A DNA stretch of 64,000 nt from CAVPTL01 sp963794415. GTDB taxonomy: Bacteria; Actinomycetota; Thermoleophilia; Gaiellales; JAICJC01. Below the pieces are notes generated by a model, which was not told the DNA's origin, made no database searches, and saw only the letters and a list, made by a program, of their open reading frames with translations. Numbering within the stretch: position 1 is the first letter of the stretch; each line of letters begins with the position of its first letter. The position numbers and the translations under genes are program-made. The DNA lies in NCBI GenBank assembly GCA_963794415.1, contig CAWCDI010000001.1, forward strand, positions 1,550,001-1,614,000. Reading direction: 5' to 3'. Of the stretch, positions 56,473 to 64,000 are shown one piece after another.

Positions 56473-56796
56473 CTAGGCAGCGAGTCTACCCGGAGTGCGC
56501 CGGGCGCGAACACCACCAGCAGCGTGAGATCTTCGGTGATCGAGTGGAATCGGTGCTCGACTCCGGCCGCGACGAAGACCGTGTCGCCGGGCTCGACGGG
56601 GTGGTCGGAGCCGTCCATCTCGATCCGGCCGCGCGCCCGACAGCACGTGGTAGATCTCGTCCTCGGCGTGCGGGGTCTGCATGGTGCTTGCCCGCCCGCG
56701 GGCAGCGCGTAGGTGCCCGCGCTCATCGCCGGGATCGCCACGAACTCGTGGTAGATCCTCGCCGGTCGCAGCGCGCTGGGCGTCGATCTCGCTCAC
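56469..56796 (-). CDS. Cupin-domain protein
   Basis: A small single-domain beta-barrel of about 108 residues. The metal-site motif is spread over two frames: T-P-H-A-E-D-E-I-Y-H-V-L-S-G, then V-E-P-G-D-T-V-F-V-A-A-G-V-E-H-R-F-H. Together they give the usual His-His-Glu and His ligands. Function is unknown. It lies in the run leading into the mutase and crotonase genes, so it may modify or sense a related metabolite. Indels near 56760, 56690 and 56640 break the frame. The GTG at 56796 is the likely start. Confidence 0.8.
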
Positions 56797-56820
56797 GCGT
56801 CCAGATGCCGGTCCGGAGGC

Positions 56821-58997
56821 TCACACCACGCCGTCCCAGCGCCCGGCCGGCGCCTCGGTCACGGGGATGCTGAACGAGACGATGCAGCCCTGGCGCCGGG
56901 CTCGCTCGCGACCTCGCAGCTGCCTGCCGGCCAGGCGGATGCCGCTCGGCCATCGCGTCGAGGCCCATGTGCAGCCGCATGTGCGACCGGTCGCGGCCGT
57001 GCGGGGATCGAACCCCGCGCCGTCGTCGCGGACGACGCCGTGGATCCGACCCGGCCGCTGGACGTCAGCGCTCACCCACAGGTGGTCGGCGCCCGAGTGC
57101 TTGCGCGCGTTGATCACGGCCTCGCGCACCGTGCGGTAGCAGAGATCCTCGATCACGCCGTCGAAGCGGGTGTCCGGGACGTCGACCGACAACCTCGAAG
57201 CCCGGCCTCGGCGCCGACCTGCTCGCAGAGCGCGGTGATGGCGTCGTCGCAGCCCGTGGCGATCGAACCGCTGGGGCCGCAGCTCGAACATCAGGTGCCG
57301 GGTGCGCTCGAGCGCGTCGGACAGCGCCGAGCGCGTCTCGGCCACCAGCGTCGTCGCGGCCGGCGGGCTCGCCGCCGAGCACCATCTGGATGCGGTCGAG
57401 GTTGAGCTGGAGCGCGGCCATGCAGCTGCACCGTGTCGTCGTGCAGCGCCCGCGCGATGCGGCCGCGCTCCTCCTCCTCGGACAGCAGCATCCGCTCGAG
57501 CAGCTGGCGGCGCTGCACGTCGAGCTCGCGCAGCCGGTCGGCCGCGCGCCGCTGCATCGTCACGTCGCGCGCGGTGCCGAGCATGCCGATCGCCGTCGGC
57601 CAGCCGGTGGCCCTCGATCTCGAGCCAGCGGCGGACGCCGTCGCTGGGCCGGACGATCTCGAAGGTGAACCGGAACTGCGGGATGGTCGGCCATCCGCCG
57701 CCGCAGCCGGCGGGCCCGGGCCGCTCGCTGGGCTTCGAGCAGCGACCAGCAGGACTGAGGAAGGTGGGCGTGAACGTCTCCGGATCGACCCCGGCGAGCT
57801 CGTACAGCTCGTCCGACCACGTCATCTGCCGCAGGTCGAGATCGACGCGTCCAGGTCGCCATCGCGGCGATCCGCAGCGCCTCCTGCGCTCGTCCTCGGC
57901 CCGCAGCTGCGCGGTCAGGTCGTGGCCGATCAGCATGACGTCGCCCGGTGCTGTCTGGCGCGTGCGTCGAGCGGCACCGATCGACCACTGCACCAGCAGC
58001 CGCTCGCCCGGCCGCGGTGATCGCGGCGATCACCGTGTCGCTCGAGGTCCGCGCCCCGGATGACCGACGCGAGGCCGGGTGATGCCGACCAGCTCGGGCA
58101 GCGGCAGCGCCCAGCGCCTCGGCCTCGGAGTGGCCGAAGAGCTTCTCGGCCGCGGGGTTCCAGCGCTGCACGCCTCACCGGCCGCGAGCGTGATCAGAGC
58201 GCACGGGGATGCGCTCGATCTGCAGCTCGAGCCGCCGCAGCAGCTGCTCGTGGTCGCGCATGTCGCGCATCACGGCGGCGCGGAAGAGCGGCGTCGTTGG
58301 TGTGCTCGTCTCTGACCACGAAGACCGTCGCATCGACGGCGATCGACTCGCCGGTGACCACGTGGCGGAGGTTGAGCCGCCCGCGCCAGGTGCCGTTGAG
58401 CGCGGCCGCGAGCAGCCCCGGCCTGTGCGCCTTCGACTCCTCCGCCAGGTAGCCGCCGGAGTACTCGAGGAGCGCATCGCCGGGGCCGTGCCCGACGAGG
58501 GCCCGGCCTGCAGGGTTCAGGTACACCGTGCGCGTGTCGAGCGTCACCACCGCGACGAAATCGCTTGACTGCTCGATGAGCGCCTCGAGGGATTGCATGC
58601 GGCCGCGCAGCTGCTCGCGCTCGCCCACCTCCTCCATCACGACGCCCACCGAGGTCACGACGTTCTCCTGCGAGACGATCGGGAAGTACGCGTACTTCCA
58701 GACCTCGCTGGCCCCGTCGGCAGTTGTCCACGGGATGTACTGGTCGGTGATGACCTCGCCGGTCCTGGCGACCTGTGCGACGGTGGCCTCCACCAGCATG
58801 CCCGTGCCCGGCGCGATGTCGCGGATGCGGCGCCCGTTGATGGACTCGCCGGCCGGCGCGGTGGACGCGGCGGCGGCGCTCATCGTGGCGCCCAGCACCG
58901 TGCCGTCCGGGCTGAGAATGCCCATCATGATGGGCAGCCCGGGCAGCAGGCCTTCGAGCGCACTTGCGTCAAACGTTGCAGACACGCGAGAGACCAT
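56821..58997 (-). CDS. PAS-domain sensor histidine kinase, NarL/DesK type
   Basis: The roughly 725-residue protein looks soluble. It has PAS-like domains at about residues 20-130, 135-260 and in the middle (L-G-T-A-R-D-V-T junction), then the HisKA_3 phosphoacceptor helix E-R-G-R-I-A-R-A-L-H-D-D-T-V-Q near 57450. The ATPase region shows E-A-V-I-N-A-R-K-H-S and D-D-G-A-G-F-D-P. The first 235 codons are clean; at least ten indels follow. No response regulator is adjacent. The PAS ligand is unknown. Confidence 0.88.
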
Positions 58998-59018
58998 ATA
59001 CGACGGTCATCGGCGGGC

Positions 59019-59595
59019 TCAGGTCACTGATGAGCCGGGCTGCCACAGCACGTCGCCGCGGCCGTGGTCATTCGCGGATCGCGCGAGGATGAAGAGCAGG
59101 TCGCTGAGGCGGTTGAGGTAGCTCAGGGCATGCGGGTTCACGGGCGCCTGGCGCGCCAGGCCGACCGCGTGTCGCTCGGCGCGCCGGCAGGTGGTGCGCG
59201 CGACGTGCAGCGCCGCCGCCGGCGGCGTGCCGCCGGCGAGGACGAAGCTGGTCAGCGGCTCGAGCGAGTCGCTCGAGGCGGTCGCAGGCGGCCTCGAGCG
59301 CAGAGACGTGCGCCTCGGTGATGCGAAGGCGGCTCTTGCCATGGCCGCGCTCGGTGTCGATCGGCACGGCGAGGTCGGCGCCGAGATCGAAGAGATCGTT
59401 CTGGACGCGGCGGAGGAACTCGGCGATGGCCGGATCGAGCCCGGTCGCGATCGCGGCGCCGATGGCGGCTCCGGTCTCGTCCACCGATCCGTACGCCCAC
59501 ACCCGGGCGTCGTCCTTGGACACGCGCTCGCCGTCGCCGAGCGATGTGAGCCCGTCATCGCCGGCGCGGGTGTAGATGCGGTCGAGGCGTACCAT
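59019..59595 (-). CDS. Cob(I)alamin adenosyltransferase, PduO type
   Basis: The enzyme makes adenosylcobalamin, the cofactor of the mutase encoded 3 kb away. The ATP-binding N-terminus Y-T-R-A-G-D-D-G-L-T-S-L-G-D-G is diagnostic, with V-S-K-D-D-A-R-V-W-A-Y-G-S-V-D-E next. The C-terminal helices read R-T-T-C-R-R-A-E-R-H-A-V and L-N-R-L-S-D-L-L-F. One shift lies near 59275. The ATG at 59595 is used since earlier codons overlap the LysR gene. About 191 residues. Confidence 0.93.
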
Positions 59596-59606
59596 CGTGA
59601 CGGAGG

Positions 59607-60497
59607 TTAGTCGGAGGGCCCGACGGAGCTCGGCGAGGAGCGCCGCGACGGCCGGACCGGGCTGCTCGCCGCGCCGCCAGGCCATGACGAAGTCCCACTC
59701 GAGCAGCGGCCCGTCGAGGCGGATCTCCCGCAGCCGGCCGGTCTCGCAGCTCGTGCCCGACGGCGATCTCGGGCACGATCGCGATCCCGAGCCCCGCCTC
59801 GACGCAGCTCTTCACCGCCTCGAGGCTGAACGCCTCGAGGCGCCCCGCCGGCTCGACGCCGGCGTCGGTGAGCAGGCGGTCGAGCTCCCGCCGGTTGATG
59901 GTGCCCTGATCGCGCATGACCAGCACGTGGTGGCGGAGGTCCGTGAGCCGCGCCGGGTCGGGAAGCGTGGCGCCCGGCGCCGCGATGAGCACCGTGCGGC
60001 CGTGGCCGAAGCGCGCACACATCGAGGTCGCCCGGATCGGTGCGCGCAGTCAGAAGCGCGGCGTCGACCTCGCCGGAGCGAAGCGCCGAGAGCACGCGCG
60101 CCTCATCGCCCACGACGAAGCCGACGTCGAGGCTCGGCAGGCGCTTTCGCAGCTCGGCGATGGCCGGCGGCAGCACGTAGGTGGCAAGCGCCTCGCCGCC
60201 GGACACCCACAGCCGCAGCCGGTCGCCGGCGACGGCCCGGTCGAGCGCGGTCTCGGCCTCGGCGGCGAGCACCAGGGCGCGCTCGGCGTGCGGCAGGAGC
60301 GCGCGGCCGGCAGCGGTGAGGCGAACCGACCGCGGCGCGCGCACCAGAAGCGGCGTGCCGACGCGCTGCTCGAGCGCGCGAACGGCGCCCGAGACGGTGG
60401 GCTGGGAGACGCCGAGGCGCTCGGCGGCACGCGTGAAGCTGCCGGCCGCGGCGACCTCCACGAGCGCGGCGAGCTGGGCGGTGGGATAGATAGGCAT
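59607..60497 (-). CDS. LysR-family transcriptional regulator
   Basis: The N-terminal winged helix reads A-L-V-E-V-A-A-A-G-S-F-T-R-A-A-E-R-L-G-V-S-Q-P-T-V-S, the LysR hallmark. A periplasmic-binding-like effector domain follows (L-W-V-S-G-G-E-A; E-A-G-L-G-I-A-I-V-P-E). Shifts near 60020 and 59755 interrupt the C-terminal domain, and 296 residues is normal. It is divergent from an MFS transporter, which it probably controls. An inverted repeat covers its start codon, suggesting autoregulation. Confidence 0.9.
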   Translation of the reverse strand: MPIYPTAQLAALVEVAAAGSFTRAAERLGVSQPTVSGAVRALEQRVGTPLLVRAPRSVRLTAAGRALLPHAERALVLAAEAETALDRAVAGDRLRLWVSGGEALATYVLPPAIAELRKRLPSLDVGFVVGDEARVLSALRSGEVDAALLTARTDPGDLDVCALRPRPHGAHRGAGRHASRPGAAHGPPPPRAGHARSGHHQPAGARPPAHRRRRRAGGAPRGVQPRGGEELRRGGARDRDRARDRRRARAARPAGCGRSASTGRCSSGTSSWPGGAASSPVRPSRRSSPSSVGPSD

Positions 60498-60554
60498 AGA
60501 CCTATCCTAACGTATGGTGGACGCTGCTTCACTATCCACCACCGGGACGATAGT
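60489..60554. promoter_or_regulatory. LysR/MFS divergent control region with two dyads
   Basis: GATAGG (60489-60494) and CCTATC (60501-60506) form a perfect dyad over the LysR start codon. ACTATC (60531-60536) and GATAGT (60549-60554) form a second dyad next to the MFS gene, whose right arm could also be a -10 box. For the LysR gene, TAGGAT (60509-60504) lies 6 nt before the ATG, consistent with a leaderless message. Confidence 0.45.
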
Positions 60555-60563
60555 GTGCGGCCA

Positions 60564-62093
60564 ATGTCACGCCAGCGTGCAATTCTCCTCTTCGCGATCG
60601 GGTCGCAGGCTGCGCTCTCGGTGATCACATTCGGGCTCCCGGCGATCGGCGACGACATCGAGGCGAAGTACGGGCTGGGAGCGGCGGCGTTCGGCGCGGT
60701 GTTCGCCGCCGTTGGCGTGGGATCGGCCATCGCGCTCGTCCCCGCCGGCATGCTGGTGGACCGCTACGGCGCGCGCCACATCCTCATCATCGGCGGCGCC
60801 GTAACGGGGCTCGGGCTGGCGGGATCGGCGTTCGCTCCCAACGCCTACATCTATGCGGGGCTGCTCTTCATCGCGGGCATCGGCGGCTCCGGCGTCCCCG
60901 TCGCAGGCATGACGTCGCTCCTGCGCGAGTTCGCGCCGGAGGAGCGCGGCATGGCCCTGGGCTGGCGGCAGCTGGCCGTGCCGCTGGGCGGAGCGCTCGG
61001 ATCGGTGGGGCTGCCGGCGCTCGTGGACATCGGCGGCATCAGGCTCGCGATGCTGGTCTCGGCCGTGCTGGCCGTCGTCGCTTGCGTGGGGGTTCTCGAC
61101 GGTCGCGGGCGACGATCGCAGCGCCGTGCAGTCGCGGGGCCTCGGCGGCGTGCTCTCGATCCCGCAGATGCGCAAGCTGCTGCTGATCGGGTTCCTCTAC
61201 GTGTGGGGCCTCGGCGGGGTGCTCACCTACTACATCCCCGCGGCGAAGTCGGGCGGCCTGACGGCCACGCAGGCCGCGATCGGGTTCACCGTGGTCAACA
61301 TCACCGCGGCGGTCTCGCGCATCGTGTGGGGCCGGCTGGCGGACAAGAGCGCCGGCACGCGGCGCATGCACGTGCTGCGGGCGACCGGCCTCGTGGCGGC
61401 GGCGGCGGCAGTGGTGATGCCGATCGCGCTGGCGACGGGAGTCGTCACGTCGTTTGCAGCGACGGTGGTGCTCGCGTTCGGCGTGTTCGGGTTCAACGGC
61501 GTGCTCTACCTGACGGCGGGTGAGATCGCCGGCGCAGACCGCGCGGGCAGGGCGGTCGGCCTGGCGTCGATGGTCGTCTTCGGCTGGGGCTCGCTGTGCG
61601 CTCCCGTCGCGGGACTCGCGATCGAGGCGACCGGCTACGACGCGGTGTGGGCGATCGCCGCGATCACCGGGCTCGGCGGCGCGCTGGTGGCAACCTCGAT
61701 GTTGCGCTCGACAACTCGCCCCGGCGAGCGCATACTCGGTGGATGGGACGGGCGCCCCAGAGCACTGATCACCCTCGGCGGCCTGCTCGGCGCCGTGGTG
61801 GCGCTGACGATCGGGGTCAACGACATCGCAGTGCTGACGATCGGGCTGTCGGGCGCTGATGAGCGCCGCGCTGGGCTATCGCATGAGCCGGCTGGGCGCA
61901 GGAGCGCTGCGCACGGGCTACGCCTGGGCGTGCTGCGTGTTCGGCGCGACGATGGCCGGGCAGGGCTACGTCGCGCTGCAGCCTGGGGCTCAACGGCTAG
62001 GGCCGGCTGCAGGCCTGGCTCTGGATCGCAGCGGGCGCGATGGTGCTGGCAGGCGCGACGACCTCGCTCGTGCTGCGTCCCCGTCCCGCCTGA
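60564..62093 (+). CDS. MFS transporter with extra C-terminal membrane module
   Basis: The first 175 codons encode six membrane helices with L-V-D-R-Y-G-A-R-H after helix 2. After a shift near 61110 a second clean frame gives helices 7-12 (F-L-Y-V-W-G-L-G-G-V to A-A-I-T-G-L-G-G-A-L-V-A-T). The same frame stays open past A-T-S-M-L-R into about four further helices (61770-62090). The last, W-L-W-I-A-A-G-A-M-V-L-A-G, ends at TGA 62091-62093 after more shifts. The C-terminal part may be a separate small membrane protein whose start or preceding stop is masked by an indel. The substrate is unknown. Confidence 0.75.
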
Positions 62094-62099
62094 GGCGGA

Positions 62100-62519
62100 C
62101 TAGAGCGGGCGCACGCACCTGGTGCAGCCCGTGAGCGCCACCGGGGGCCCGCCCACCGTCGCCCAGCGGCCCACCGAGTAGGCGCTGTTGCCGATCGGTG
62201 CGAGGAACACGCGGCTGCGGCCGCTCACGTGCACGCTGAACGTGCCGTCCGCCCCGGTCTTGACCGTCGTGATCGGCGAGGGCGGGTCGGCCATCACCGG
62301 GCCCGACGAGATCACGCTCGGATAGACGCCGATCGTCACGCCCGCCACCGGCTTCGACGACGTGTCCGTGTCGGAGCTGTGCTCGGTGTACACGCCCGAG
62401 ACGAGCGTGGGATCCGACGATGACGACGGGGAGCTGGTCGCCGAGCTCGAGGAGCTCGAGGCGCTGCCGCACGCCGAGAGCGCCAGCACCAGCATCAGTG
62501 AAGCGAGAAGCGTTCGCAT
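62100..62519 (-). CDS. Secreted lipoprotein with carboxypeptidase-regulatory-like fold
   Basis: The 139-residue protein has a signal peptide with a canonical lipobox L-A-L-S-A-C, a Ser-rich linker, then a compact beta domain. P-V-A-G-V-T-I-G-V-Y, T-T-V-K-T-G-A-D-G-T-F-S-V-H-V and the following strands resemble the CarboxypepD_reg or Cna-B-like fold used as a surface domain. The C-terminus has a Cys pair (T-G-C-T-R-C). The frame is intact. Function is unknown. It is convergent with the MFS gene. Confidence 0.75.
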   Translation of the reverse strand: MRTLLASLMLVLALSACGSASSSSSSATSSPSSSSDPTLVSGVYTEHSSDTDTSSKPVAGVTIGVYPSVISSGPVMADPPSPITTVKTGADGTFSVHVSGRSRVFLAPIGNSAYSVGRWATVGGPPVALTGCTRCVRPL

Positions 62520-62550
62520 ACCCCTCTGACGGCCGTGAGCCTCCCTCGGT

Positions 62551-63392
62551 TCAGTCGTAGTCGTAGAACCCGCTGGCCGGACTTCCGCCCGAGCCGCCCC
62601 GCCTCGACGTAGCTTCGAAGGAGCGGGCACGGCCGGTACTTGTCGTCGCCGAGGCCCTCGTGCAGCACCTCCATGATGGAGAGCACCGTGTCCAGCCCGA
62701 TCAGGTCGGCCAGCGTCAGCGGTCCCATCGGGTGGTTCATGCCGAGCTTCATGACCGTGTCGATCGACTCGCGATCCCCCACGCCCTCCATGAGGCAGTA
62801 CACCGCCTCGTTGATCATCGGCACGAGGATGCGGTTGGAGATGAAGCCCGGGAAGTCGTTGGCCTCCGCCACCGTCTTTCCCATCCGCTCGGCCGCCGAC
62901 GCGCACGGCCGCGGCCGTCTCATCGCTGGTCTCGAGGCCGCGGATGATCTCGACCAGCGGCATCAGCGGCACGGGGTTCATGAAGTGCATCCCCACCACG
63001 CTCTGCGGCCGGGACGTGACCGCCGCGAGCTTCGTGATGGGGATCGAGCTGGTGTTGGACGCGAGCACCGCGCCCTCGCCGGCAGCCTCGTCGATCTGCC
63101 GGAAGATCTTCAGCTTGAGATCGACGTTCTCGGTGGCGGCCTCGATGGCGAGGTCGGCGGCCACCGGCTCGCCCGAGCGGGCGATGCGGCCGATCGCCGC
63201 CGTCGCCGCATCCTGCTCGACGCGGCCCTTCTCGACGAGCTTTGCCAGCGACCGCTCGATGCCCGTGTGCGCGCGGTCGAGCTGCGCGTCGGAGACGTCC
63301 ACGAGCGTCACGTCGAAGCCCGCGACAGCCGCCACCTGGGCGATGCCCGAGCCCATCTGCCCCGCGCCCACCACGCAGATGCGCTGGGTCAC
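62551..63392 (-). CDS. 3-hydroxyacyl-CoA (3-hydroxybutyryl-CoA) dehydrogenase
   Basis: This NAD enzyme oxidises 3-hydroxyacyl-CoA. The dinucleotide motif is V-V-G-A-G-Q-M-G-S-G-I-A, followed by S-N-T-S-S-I-P-I-T and the catalytic His in G-M-H-F-M-N-P-V-P. After a shift near 62900 the C-terminal domain reads G-F-I-S-N-R-I-L-V-P-M-I-N-E-A. Removing one extra base near 62572 restores the usual end G-F-Y-D-Y-D and TGA at 62551. About 280 residues. The GTG at 63392 overlaps the thiolase stop, so the two are coupled. Confidence 0.95.
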
Positions 63393-64000
63393 GGTGCGGG
63401 CACCTCGACGACGATGGCGTCGCCCTGCGCACCGCCCGAGCAGATGGCGCCGACGCCGATGCCGCCGCCGCGGCGGCGAAGCTCGTGGATGAGGGTCATC
63501 GTGAGCCGGGCGCCCGACGCCCCGACCGGGTGGCCGAGCGCGACGGCGCCGCCGTTCACGTTCACCTTCTCGGGGTCGATCCCGAGCAGCTTGACCGTGT
63601 TGAGCGCGACCGAGCTGAACGCCTCGTTCACCTCGAGCAGGTCAACGTCGTCCAGCGTCAGGCCGGCCTTCGCGAGCGCAGCGTGCGTCGCAGCCGCGGG
63701 GGTGCGCACCAGGTAGGCGTAATCGTCTGCCGAGTGGCCGCTTGCCAGGATGTAGGCCAGCGGCGCGTGCCCGTGCTCGGCCGCCCAGTCCTCGTCGGCG
63801 ATGACCATCGCGGCGGCGCCGTCGTTCACGCCGGGGGCGTTGCCGGCCGTGGTGGCGCCGTCCTTCGAGAACACCGGCTTCAGGCTCGCGAGCTTCTCGG
63901 CCGACGTGTCGCGCCGCGGCCCCTCGTCGTGCTCGATCACGGTGTCGCCCTTGCGCCCGGAGATGGTGATCGGCTCGATCTCCTCGGCGAACTTGCCGGA
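63389..64000 (-). CDS. Acetyl-CoA acetyltransferase (thiolase), N-terminus outside window
   Basis: Only the last 203 or so residues are present; the gene continues past the window edge. The thiolase C-terminal signatures are clear: N-E-A-F-S-S-V-A, the catalytic His in N-V-N-G-G-A-V-A-L-G-H-P-V-G-A-S-G and the catalytic Cys in I-C-S-G-G-A-Q-G-D-A. With the dehydrogenase downstream and the crotonase at 55.3 kb it completes a three-step acyl-CoA oxidation module. The frame is intact. Confidence 0.95.
   Translation of the reverse strand, partial: SGKFAEEIEPITISGRKGDTVIEHDEGPRRDTSAEKLASLKPVFSKDGATTAGNAPGVNDGAAAMVIADEDWAAEHGHAPLAYILASGHSADDYAYLVRTPAAATHAALAKAGLTLDDVDLLEVNEAFSSVALNTVKLLGIDPEKVNVNGGAVALGHPVGASGARLTMTLIHELRRRGGGIGVGAICSGGAQGDAIVVEVPAP

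Overview
The window is high-GC, gene-dense bacterial DNA with very short intergenic gaps and many 1-11 nt overlaps between same-strand genes. GTG and TTG starts are common. A secA-prfB-ftsE-ftsX-smpB order, a zinc-type bL31, subtilisin-inhibitor-like lipoproteins and the overall codon bias point to an actinobacterium. A deep lineage such as Thermoleophilia (Solirubrobacterales or Gaiellales) is my best guess, but this is inferred, not proven. No rRNA, tRNA, CRISPR array, prophage or transposase was seen.

Layout. 1-2.9 kb: two tandem subtilisin-inhibitor-like secreted proteins, a ComB-like phosphatase with a nucleotidyltransferase, and two unassigned genes. 2.9-16.2 kb, all minus strand: a LysE exporter, an ASCH protein, smpB, an MFS transporter, a HAD phosphatase, a penicillin-binding protein, RNase R, ftsX, ftsE, prfB with its programmed frameshift site, secA and the hibernation factor hpf. 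16.2-26.0 kb, minus strand: a mini DHp-like protein, comF, a sugar-nucleotide set (UDP-glucose pyrophosphorylase, sugar-1-phosphate nucleotidyltransferase, UDP-glucose dehydrogenase, phosphoglucose/phosphomannose isomerase), the methionine/SAM-cycle pair mtnA-ahcY, a DUF2157 membrane protein behind a 32-bp palindrome, and an M20 peptidase. A FAD oxidoreductase (+) then converges on the ATP synthase region.

27.3-43.4 kb, minus strand: an F1Fo ATP synthase operon that is split. atpZ-like, atpI-like, atpB, E, F, H, A and G lie at 36.8-42.1 kb, and atpD and atpC at 27.3-29.2 kb. The 7.7 kb between them holds a complete oligopeptide ABC transporter plus three small membrane or anti-sigma-like genes. 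A WecA-type glycosyl-phosphate transferase precedes the operon. Between it and upp lies a 680-bp non-coding array of TGGC-type cores with an invariant 23-nt pairing. I consider this array the least explained element of the window.

44.4-53.5 kb: upp, glyA, tsaC, prmC, prfA, an unassigned gene, DUF1385, rpmE and threonine aldolase (minus strand), then ETF-ubiquinone oxidoreductase (+). 53.5-64 kb: etfA, etfB, a crotonase, a B12-binding mutase subunit, a cupin, a PAS sensor kinase, cobalamin adenosyltransferase, and a LysR/MFS divergent pair. A lipoprotein, 3-hydroxyacyl-CoA dehydrogenase and thiolase follow. Together these suggest acyl-CoA oxidation feeding electrons through ETF and ETF-QO to quinone, with B12-dependent acyl-CoA rearrangement.

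A caution applies to most coordinates. Many essential genes (secA, prfA, prfB, rnr, glyA, ahcY, atpD) are interrupted by single-base indels, mostly insertions. These are concentrated at 4.4-26 kb and 44.4-62.6 kb and are almost certainly sequence errors. For such genes I give the span of the whole gene and describe the protein as pieced together across frames.
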